From an uncultured Eubacteriales bacterium (GTDB taxonomy: Bacteria; Bacillota; Clostridia; Oscillospirales; UMGS1783), in contig USJY01000077.1 of the NCBI GenBank assembly GCA_900555065.1, forward strand, positions 1-6,718: a DNA stretch of 6,718 bases, in the 5' to 3' direction. A program made the position numbers and the translations under genes. Shown piece after piece: positions 1 to 4,752 of the stretch. The notes under the pieces are model-generated. The model was not told where the DNA came from, ran no database searches, and was given only the letters and a program-made list of their open reading frames with translations. Positions within the stretch are counted from its first letter, which is position 1, and each line of letters begins with the position of its first letter.

Positions 1-273
1 GGCACCCGCGTCAACGCCGCTTTGTCCGGCACGGTAACGGAAGTGGACGAGGACGAGATCAGCGGCATATATATCGTCATCGAGCATGAAGACGGTTTCA
101 AAACCCTTTACGCGCATCTGAAAAAAGCGCATGTGCGCGAGGGCGCCGCAGTGAAGGCGGGACAGAAGATCGCAAGCTCTGGCAATACGGGCAAGACTAC
201 CGGCCCGCACCTGCACTTTTCCATGCTCAAGGACGACGGATACCTCAACCCCGCGCTCTATCTGGATGTTTAA
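1..273 (+). CDS. M23/LytM-family peptidase, C-terminal part (SpoIVFA/SpoIIQ-like position), 5' truncated by window
   Basis: The reading frame is open from base 1, so the true start lies upstream; 90 residues are visible. They form the C-terminal half of a lysostaphin-type (M23, LytM) zinc peptidase domain: a beta-rich stretch with YAHL (residues 37-40 of the visible part), the hairpin segment VKAGQKIASSG, and GPHLHF at 69-73, in which His70 and His72 form the HxH motif. The first zinc-ligand motif (HxxxD) would lie before the window. Family members cut peptidoglycan cross-bridges or act as non-catalytic scaffolds outside the membrane. The stop overlaps the start of the M50 protease gene by 8 bases, which implies translational coupling. 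In Bacillus the gene before spoIVFB is spoIVFA, whose LytM domain holds SpoIVFB inactive in the outer forespore membrane, so an equivalent role is inferred from position. A SpoIIQ-like or ordinary cell-wall peptidase cannot be excluded without the N-terminus. Confidence 0.85.
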   Translation, partial: GTRVNAALSGTVTEVDEDEISGIYIVIEHEDGFKTLYAHLKKAHVREGAAVKAGQKIASSGNTGKTTGPHLHFSMLKDDGYLNPALYLDV

Positions 274-955
274 AAATATAGAGAAGGTGTCGGTAAACCC
301 GCTGTTTTTCGCGGTGCTGGCCCTTCTCGTTTTTATCGACAGCACAAGCTATATGCTTGTCATCCTGTGCGCCGCGCTTGTGCATGAGTGCGGACATTTA
401 TACGCCCTGTACCGTTTTCACGTCCCTGTTCGGCAGCTGAAGTTTCTGCCCTTTGGAATCAGTATAACGCAGTCGCCGTCGCATGTGCTCGGCTATGGCC
501 GGGAACTGGTTGTGGCTCTGGCCGGGCCGGCGGTAAACCTCGTGCTGTTTTTGATCCCCTGGCTCGTTTCACAGGTCTGGACGCCGCCGCGGCTCGTCGC
601 GCTGTTCGCGCTCGCAAACGCCACGTTTTTTGCAGCCAATCTCGTGCCCATGCTCCCGCTCGACGGCGGCAGAGCGCTGAGCGCCGTGCTGCAGCGGACG
701 CTTGGCCCGCGCCGCAGCGGGATTGTAATGGGAATCCTCACCTGTATCCTGAGCCTCTGTACGATCGCGTTCGGCGGCTATATCCTGTATGCGACGGGAT
801 TTAACTATTCCCTGGCCGTCATTGGGATCTATCTGCTCGTCTGCTTTGCCCTGAGTCTGAAAAAGCCCAAACCGCGCGCCGGTCCCGGCGGCGGCACGGT
901 AACGCGGGCGGCGTCCCTTGCGCCTCCGCCGCCGTCCAGCCGTCTGCTGCCATAA
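266..955 (+). CDS. spoIVFB: SpoIVFB-like M50 (site-2) intramembrane metalloprotease
   Basis: This 229-residue membrane protein has the site-2 protease signature: HECGH at residues 40-44 (HExxH zinc and catalytic motif) inside a hydrophobic helix, ALAGPAVN near 85-91, and NLVPMLPLDGG at 125-135, in which Asp133 is the third zinc ligand. About six hydrophobic segments are visible (roughly 12-30, 31-48, 80-104, 109-128, 150-172, 178-198). In spore formers SpoIVFB cleaves pro-sigma-K in the mother cell, and its place after a LytM gene supports that role. Bacillus SpoIVFB is about 288 residues with a C-terminal CBS domain; here the protein ends in a short Lys/Arg/Pro/Gly-rich tail (199-229) with no CBS domain, so its control by ATP or substrate may differ. 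ATG 266 overlaps the upstream stop and has no clear Shine-Dalgarno, which fits coupled translation. The alternative GTG at 287 has its purine tract directly abutting, so I did not choose it. The family is certain; the sporulation role is inferred. Confidence 0.87.
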   Translation: MFKNIEKVSVNPLFFAVLALLVFIDSTSYMLVILCAALVHECGHLYALYRFHVPVRQLKFLPFGISITQSPSHVLGYGRELVVALAGPAVNLVLFLIPWLVSQVWTPPRLVALFALANATFFAANLVPMLPLDGGRALSAVLQRTLGPRRSGIVMGILTCILSLCTIAFGGYILYATGFNYSLAVIGIYLLVCFALSLKKPKPRAGPGGGTVTRAASLAPPPPSSRLLP

Positions 956-990
956 GTCCGCCGCCGTCATCAGGCGTCGATTTTTTACTT

Positions 991-1027
991 GCCATGCGGC
1001 CGTTTTCGTTGCCGCATGGCTTTTTTT
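991..1027 (+). terminator. Strong intrinsic terminator after spoIVFB-like gene
   Basis: A perfect 10-bp inverted repeat, GCCATGCGGC (991-1000) and GCCGCATGGC (1011-1020), encloses a 10-base loop and is followed directly by seven T residues (1021-1027). It lies 35 bases past the stop of the M50 gene and would end the sporulation transcript. The U-tract is on the + strand side only, so it is unidirectional. It also insulates the following three-gene unit from upstream transcription. Confidence 0.93.
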
Positions 1028-1300
1028 GCCGCGCCGTAAACATCCCGCCCCTTTCGCATTGCTGCGCCCGGCATCGCGCCACGGTCTGCGCCCTCTGGCG
1101 GGGGCTGGGTAAGCAACGCGTCCAGCGCGCCGCAATATTGGGACCTACGCCCAGGTTTCCCGGCCGCCTCGCCCCCGTCGCCGCGCCGCTGCCGCGCGGT
1201 CTTTTCGCTGCGCCTTCCGTCCTCGGCTGTACACGCCGCTTTATGCGCGGTTCTCATTAAATCCGGTTGACGGGCGTAAATAGTCCTTTCCATTTTGGCA
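1028..1300. other. GC-rich intergenic interval without a recognisable gene
   Basis: Between the terminator and the AT-rich promoter region lie roughly 270 bases, very GC-rich up to about 1255. Open frames on both strands are short, rich in Arg, Pro, Ala and Cys, have no ribosome binding site and match no family I recognise, so I call no gene. The visible structures are a small GC hairpin at 1180-1200 (listed separately) and runs of GCCGC-type low complexity. No tRNA, rRNA, CRISPR or insertion-sequence end is recognisable. It could hold a leader or small RNA, or be the decayed remnant of a gene, but nothing in the sequence demonstrates either. Confidence 0.5.
1180..1206 (+). terminator. Weak terminator-like hairpin (candidate)
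   Basis: CCGCGC (1181-1186) pairs with GCGCGG (1194-1199) around a 7-base loop, with a possible G-U closing pair at 1180/1200, and is followed by TCTTTTC. The stem is short and the T-run interrupted, in a region where GC-rich inverted repeats arise by chance. If real, it would end a short transcript made within the interval between the two gene units. Confidence 0.22.
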
Positions 1301-1338
1301 ATTTTATTATATATATCGCATTGTAAAATCGGTATAAT
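1301..1338 (+). promoter_or_regulatory. Candidate promoter for the sugar-acid unit (perfect -10, weak -35)
   Basis: A perfect -10 hexamer TATAAT lies at 1333-1338, 33 bases before the start codon at 1372. At 16-18 bases upstream the -35 position is only an AT-rich run (TATATA-like, 1309-1316), a poor match to TTGACA. An A/T-rich stretch (1301-1317) could act as an UP element. A weak -35 next to a good -10 is typical of promoters needing an activator, consistent with an AraC-type regulator encoded as the first gene, but activator control is an inference. A TTGACG at 1267-1272 lacks a matching -10 at proper spacing. Confidence 0.55.
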
Positions 1339-1351
1339 CGTAATGTAAATG
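1320..1351 (+). promoter_or_regulatory. Candidate operator: spaced TGTAAA repeats around the -10
   Basis: ATTGTAAAAT (1320-1329) and AATGTAAATG (1342-1351) agree at 7 of 10 positions and are offset by 22 bases, about two helical turns. AraC-family proteins commonly bind direct half-sites about 21 bases apart. GCATTG (1318-1323) and CAATGC (1352-1357) also form an inverted pair flanking the same region. The repeats straddle the -10 and the expected start of transcription, a position that would suit autoregulation. The region is AT-rich and the match imperfect, so this is a low-confidence suggestion. Confidence 0.25.
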
Positions 1352-1357
1352 CAATGC

Positions 1358-1363
1358 AGGAGG
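1358..1363 (+). promoter_or_regulatory. Ribosome binding site deciding the start at 1372
   Basis: AGGAGG lies 8 bases before ATG 1372, ideal spacing. An in-frame ATG at 1354 lies upstream of this site and has no Shine-Dalgarno of its own, so the 6-residue extension it would give is rejected. Confidence 0.88.
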
Positions 1364-1371
1364 AAACGCCT

Positions 1372-3030
1372 ATGTTCTTAACGGATACGAAACAGTTGCA
1401 AAATTTCTACTCGGATAAAAGGCTTTGGCAGGGAATACCCAGCATAGCGGTGACGGAAAAGGGCAGGATTTTTGTCACGTTCTATTCGGGCGGGACAAAA
1501 GAGGAAATCGGCAATTACGCAGTTGTGATTATGAGCGACGGCGGCAGTTTCAGCGAACCTGTCGCGGCGGCCTGGCAGGAGGGCTACAGGTGTTTTGACC
1601 CGTGCCTGTGGATAGATCCGCTGGGTAGATTGTGGTTTACCTGGACAAGATCGCCGCAGAACGCCCTGTATGGAGTGATATGCGACAATCCCGATGCGGA
1701 CAGCCTTGTCTGGAGCGGCGAATTTAAAATAGGGGAAGACGTCATGATGAATAAGCCGACGGTCTTATCGACCGGCGAATGGATGTTCCCAATCGCTGTA
1801 TGGGACCACGGCATCAGGGTAATCCCGTACGAAGAAGACAAGCAGCGTGGTTCGTTTGTATATCAGACGCTTGACAACGGCGCGCACTTTAAAAAAATAG
1901 GCGGAGCCGACGTGCCTGAGCGCTCGTTTGACGAGCATATGATTCTTGAAATGGCGGACGGGCATCTGTGCATGTTCGTAAGAACGTTTTATGGTATCGG
2001 CGTGTCGCATTCCTACGACGGAGGCAAAACCTGGACGAAGGGCGCGGACAGCGGCTTGGGCGGACCAAGTTCACGATTCCATATCAGGCGGTTACAATCC
2101 GGAAGGATACTGCTTGTCAACCACGATCGTTTCAAGGGCAGAAACAACCTGACCGCCATGCTCTCGGATGACGAAGGCGCAACCTGGAAATGGAAGCTTC
2201 TGCTGGACGAGAGGGACGATGTTTCATATCCGGATGCGTTTGAAGCTGCGGACGGATATATTTACATTGTCTACGACAGGGAACGCGGAGCGTTTAAGCG
2301 GAATGTGTCGGAAGCGCAGAAATGCGCGAGAGAAATCCTCTTGGCAAGGCTGACGGAAGACGATATCATCCATGGCCGGGTGTCGAACGGCGGAAGCAGG
2401 CTCAAACAGGTCGTCTCCAAACTCGGCGAATACACCGGTGATATAAAGAACCCATATTTTGAATACGATATGTATTCCGATGAAGAACTGGCAATATATC
2501 TGACGGAAACATACAGCACTGATACAGTACTGGAAAAGATATTCGACGCATATGCCTTGAACTGCGATAAAATAAACATGGAGTATATGAAACAGCTTGA
2601 TGAAAAAATCAAGAAGTACAATAGCTCGTGCGACAACAGCCTGCAAATTCTCACCGATATCATCCATTATGTACGAAAAAAATCGACAACGCAGGACGGC
2701 GCCGCCCAGGAGATATTCGAAGCGGCCAAGAAGATTCTGTGCCGGGATTTCGCGCTGGATCTGACGCTGGATGAAATCGCCGAAAAGGTGTATGCAAGCA
2801 GCTATTATCTGTGTCATGTGTTTAAACGCATAAGCGGTACTACAATTTCCAAATACAGAAATTACTGCAGACTCAGAGCCGCAAAGGACATGCTTGTAAA
2901 CGGAACCGACAGCATAACCGATATCGCCAATAAATGCGGCTTCAACAATTCGAGTTACTTTTCAAAGCTGTTTGCACAGGAAAACGGGCTGGCGCCGACG
3001 GCATACCGGCAATACAATCAGAAGCGGTGA
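1372..3030 (+). CDS. Sialidase-like (BNR) beta-propeller fused to AraC-type HTH domain; probable regulator of the sugar-acid operon
   Basis: The 552-residue protein has three visible parts. Residues about 1-350 are a BNR/sialidase-superfamily propeller: complete Asp-boxes (SxDxGxxW) at 214-221 and 265-272, degenerate ones near 55-60 and 167-173, plus signatures of the widespread 'sialidase family protein' group: GIPSI (21-25), RCFDPCLW (73-80), NKPTVLSTGEW (127-137), SSRFHIRR (233-240), SYPDAF (285-290) and YDRERG (301-306) followed by EILLARLTEDD. Residues about 363-445 are acidic and helical, like the segment before the DNA-binding part of YesN-type regulators. Residues 455-550 are an AraC/XylS domain with both helix-turn-helix motifs (LTLDEIAEKVYASSYYLCHVFKR and SITDIANKCGFNNSSYFSKLF) and the APTAYRQY ending. 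There is no signal peptide or membrane segment, so it should act in the cytoplasm. The frame is continuous. The canonical sialidase Arg of the (F/Y)RIP motif is Gly21 here, so sialic acid hydrolysis is doubtful. I infer a regulator of its own operon with the propeller as ligand sensor; a bifunctional enzyme-regulator is the alternative. Confidence 0.85.
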   Translation: MFLTDTKQLQNFYSDKRLWQGIPSIAVTEKGRIFVTFYSGGTKEEIGNYAVVIMSDGGSFSEPVAAAWQEGYRCFDPCLWIDPLGRLWFTWTRSPQNALYGVICDNPDADSLVWSGEFKIGEDVMMNKPTVLSTGEWMFPIAVWDHGIRVIPYEEDKQRGSFVYQTLDNGAHFKKIGGADVPERSFDEHMILEMADGHLCMFVRTFYGIGVSHSYDGGKTWTKGADSGLGGPSSRFHIRRLQSGRILLVNHDRFKGRNNLTAMLSDDEGATWKWKLLLDERDDVSYPDAFEAADGYIYIVYDRERGAFKRNVSEAQKCAREILLARLTEDDIIHGRVSNGGSRLKQVVSKLGEYTGDIKNPYFEYDMYSDEELAIYLTETYSTDTVLEKIFDAYALNCDKINMEYMKQLDEKIKKYNSSCDNSLQILTDIIHYVRKKSTTQDGAAQEIFEAAKKILCRDFALDLTLDEIAEKVYASSYYLCHVFKRISGTTISKYRNYCRLRAAKDMLVNGTDSITDIANKCGFNNSSYFSKLFAQENGLAPTAYRQYNQKR

Positions 3031-3036
3031 GCGGGC

Positions 3037-3681
3037 ATGCGCAAATATATAGAAGAAAAAAAGCTGATTGTGATTCTGCGGGGTCTTACACTCGAGCAGG
3101 CGCTGCAGACGGCGCAGTCGTTGTATCATGCGGGCGTCCGACTGGTGGAGTACGCCTATGACGGACGGGAAGCAGACGAGCAAAATGCAAACGTTCTGGC
3201 AGGGCTGTGCGAGGCATTTAAAGGGAGATTACACATAGGAGCCGGCACGGTGACAAGCCTGAAAAGACTGGATTTGGCGGCGCGTGCAGGCGCAAAATAT
3301 ATTATATCCCCTGATACGAATCCCAATATAATCAAGGAAACTGTTCGGCGCGGGCTGGTGTCCATACCGGGCGCGTTGACGCCTACGGAGATATGCAATG
3401 CAGTAAACGCAGGGGCGGATTTTGTAAAGTTGTTCCCCATATCGGCAATGTATCCGCACTACCTGAGAGATATATGCGCGCCGCTTGGAACTATACCGTT
3501 ACTGGCGGTTGGGGGCGTGAATCTCGATAATTGTAATTTCTATCTGGCGCAGGGCTGCGCCGGCGTCTGCATTGGTTCGCAGCTCGTCGTAAAAGACTGG
3601 ATCCAATCCGGTCAATATAATAGAATTGAAAGCCTGGCCAGACAATATGTGGAAGCGGTTGCGCGGGGTGGCTGCAAATGA
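3037..3681 (+). CDS. dgoA: 2-dehydro-3-deoxy-6-phosphogalactonate/gluconate aldolase (KDPG/KHG class I family)
   Basis: The 214-residue protein matches the usual length (about 205-215) of class I KDPG/KHG aldolases, (beta/alpha)8 barrels that cleave 2-keto-3-deoxy-6-phospho sugar acids into pyruvate and glyceraldehyde-3-phosphate. Visible features are IVILRG (11-16, strand 1), LVEYAYDG (36-43) with the putative catalytic Glu38, HIGAGTV (66-72), ISPDTN (90-95), the Schiff-base lysine Lys131 in FVKLFP, and LLAVGGVN (155-162) at the phosphate site. It follows the propeller-AraC gene after 6 bases, with GGTGAG (3026-3031) as ribosome binding site 5 bases before the ATG, and overlaps the kinase gene by 4 bases. 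The kinase partner favours 6-phospho-2-keto-3-deoxygalactonate (DgoA role) over the gluconate isomer, but sequence alone does not fix the stereochemistry. The gene uses ATA for 9 of its 16 Ile codons, unlike the flanking housekeeping genes. Confidence 0.9.
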   Translation: MRKYIEEKKLIVILRGLTLEQALQTAQSLYHAGVRLVEYAYDGREADEQNANVLAGLCEAFKGRLHIGAGTVTSLKRLDLAARAGAKYIISPDTNPNIIKETVRRGLVSIPGALTPTEICNAVNAGADFVKLFPISAMYPHYLRDICAPLGTIPLLAVGGVNLDNCNFYLAQGCAGVCIGSQLVVKDWIQSGQYNRIESLARQYVEAVARGGCK

Positions 3682-4640
3682 CTGTTCCGCCATGCAATCT
3701 GATCGCCGTAGACGGAGGCACGACCAATACGCGGATCTATCTGCTGGCGGGCAGCAGAATTACCGATTCGATCAGGTATCCCGTTGGCGCCGGCATGCGG
3801 CAGAACAACAGTACGCTGCGCGCTTGTGTCAGGGAAGGGATCGCCCGGCTTTTAACACGGCGTCATATGCGCGAAAGCCAGATACGATGCGTGGTCATGT
3901 CCGGCATGATCTGTTCTGAGCTGGGTATTATGCATGTGCCGCATATCCCCGCGCCCGTCAGTCTGCATGACTTGGCACAATGCGCGGTAAAAAGTTATTT
4001 GCCGGATATATGCGGCGTTCCGTTTATCGGGATTCCCGGCGTCAAAAATGGCGAAGCGCATGCGGACGGGCCGGATTTTATGCGCGGAGAAGAAACGGAG
4101 TTTTTTGGCATGGACGAATCATATATGCAAGGCGCATCCTTGACAGTCCTGCCCGGCTCGCATACAAAACTGGTGTTTTCGGAAAACGGAACGATTGTAA
4201 GATGCATGTCCACCCTGTGCGGGGAGATGCTTGCTGCGCTCTCTGAAAACACCATATTGAAAAAGACGTTCCCCAATGGATTGGCAAAGACCGCCGACCC
4301 TCGATGCATCAAACGCGGGTACGATCTGTGTGCTAGCCATGGCCTGAACAACGCGCTGTTCAGGGTGCGGATCCTGGACCGGTCGCTGCATGTTCCGCAG
4401 GAAGAGCTCACCGGCATTTTTGTAGGAGCTATCCTCCATGACGACGTTGCGCTGATAGCAAGATACGCAAAAACACATAGGGTTCTGCTGGGCGGCGCTG
4501 CGCCGTTGAGAGATATGTTCCGTATCGCGCTCAGGCATGCGGCAGATGATATGGACGTCACTGTGCTGGAGGATTCTGCAACGTTGCAGCCTCGCGGAGC
4601 ATATAAGATATATGAGAGGATTGTACAGCTTCAGAGCTGA
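3678..4640 (+). CDS. dgoK: 2-dehydro-3-deoxygalactonokinase (DGOK family)
   Basis: This 320-residue protein belongs to the DgoK family (ASKHA-fold sugar kinases), which phosphorylates 2-keto-3-deoxygalactonate at C6 with ATP, feeding the aldolase encoded just upstream. Family motifs recognisable against E. coli DgoK are IAVDGGTTNTR (9-19, phosphate-1 loop, E. coli IAIDWGSTNLR), VMSGMICSELG (73-83), DFMRGEETEFFG (133-144), VLPGSHTKLV (157-166), STLCGEML (178-185), FVGAIL (248-253) and LLGGAAPLRD (270-279, adenosine region). The length is slightly above the roughly 290-residue E. coli protein. The start ATG overlaps the aldolase stop in an ATGA, and GGGGTGG (3665-3671) sits 6 bases before it, so the two are translationally coupled. 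No galactonate dehydratase (DgoD) or transporter is in the window; the substrate may come from elsewhere on the chromosome. The family is sure; the exact 2-keto-3-deoxy acid used is inferred. Confidence 0.92.
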   Translation: MTVPPCNLIAVDGGTTNTRIYLLAGSRITDSIRYPVGAGMRQNNSTLRACVREGIARLLTRRHMRESQIRCVVMSGMICSELGIMHVPHIPAPVSLHDLAQCAVKSYLPDICGVPFIGIPGVKNGEAHADGPDFMRGEETEFFGMDESYMQGASLTVLPGSHTKLVFSENGTIVRCMSTLCGEMLAALSENTILKKTFPNGLAKTADPRCIKRGYDLCASHGLNNALFRVRILDRSLHVPQEELTGIFVGAILHDDVALIARYAKTHRVLLGGAAPLRDMFRIALRHAADDMDVTVLEDSATLQPRGAYKIYERIVQLQS

Positions 4641-4688
4641 CAGATCTGTTTTCAGGCTGAATCAAGCGTTCCTTTCCATGCCGATTTC

Positions 4689-4717
4689 TTGCATTGTCCT
4701 CCAAATTCATATATAAT
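4689..4717 (+). promoter_or_regulatory. Sigma-A-like promoter for the radical SAM gene
   Basis: TTGCAT (4689-4694) and a perfect TATAAT (4712-4717) are separated by exactly 17 bases, 35 bases before ATG 4753. The -35 keeps only the TTG core. This shows that the radical SAM gene has its own promoter and need not depend on the sugar-acid unit upstream. Confidence 0.68.
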
Positions 4718-4740
4718 AACAATTTAAGAGAGAATTGACT

Positions 4741-4746
4741 GGAGGG
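4741..4746 (+). promoter_or_regulatory. Ribosome binding site deciding the start at 4753
   Basis: GGAGGG ends 6 bases before ATG 4753. An in-frame TTG at 4735 lies upstream of this site and has no good Shine-Dalgarno, so the ATG is chosen. Confidence 0.85.
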
Positions 4747-4752
4747 CAGAGC

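Larger units (their letters stand above)
1333..4640 (+). other. Predicted three-gene operon: propeller-AraC regulator, KDPGal aldolase, KDGal kinase
   Basis: The three genes share a strand and are separated by +6 and -4 bases with no internal terminator, so one transcript from the promoter before 1372 is expected. The unit is bounded upstream by the terminator at 991-1027 and downstream by a fresh promoter at 4689-4717. Content points to 2-keto-3-deoxy sugar acid breakdown (D-galactonate or a related aldonate) with its own regulator. Confidence 0.75.

Noticed and set aside
994..1260. Possible 88-residue protein on the + strand and overlapping Arg/Ala-rich frames on the - strand in the GC-rich interval.
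   Set aside because: No ribosome binding site, Cys/Arg/Pro-rich low-complexity composition, start inside the terminator stem, and no recognisable family; typical chance frames in GC-rich DNA.
1267..1300. TTGACG (1267-1272) and TTGGCA (1295-1300) as -35 boxes for the unit.
   Set aside because: Neither has a reasonable -10 at 16-18 bases; the good TATAAT at 1333 is 32-60 bases away from them.
4625..4652. Small hairpin CAGCT/AGCTG (4626-4639) and palindrome ACAGATCTGT (4640-4649) followed by TTT at the end of the dgoK gene, as a terminator.
   Set aside because: The stems are 5 bp each, the first lies inside the coding region, and the T-run is only three bases after the palindrome; too weak to annotate as an intrinsic terminator.
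1260..4752. Insertion sequence or integrative element carrying the three-gene unit.
   Set aside because: No transposase, recombinase, terminal inverted repeat, direct target duplication or tRNA attachment site could be seen at either edge.
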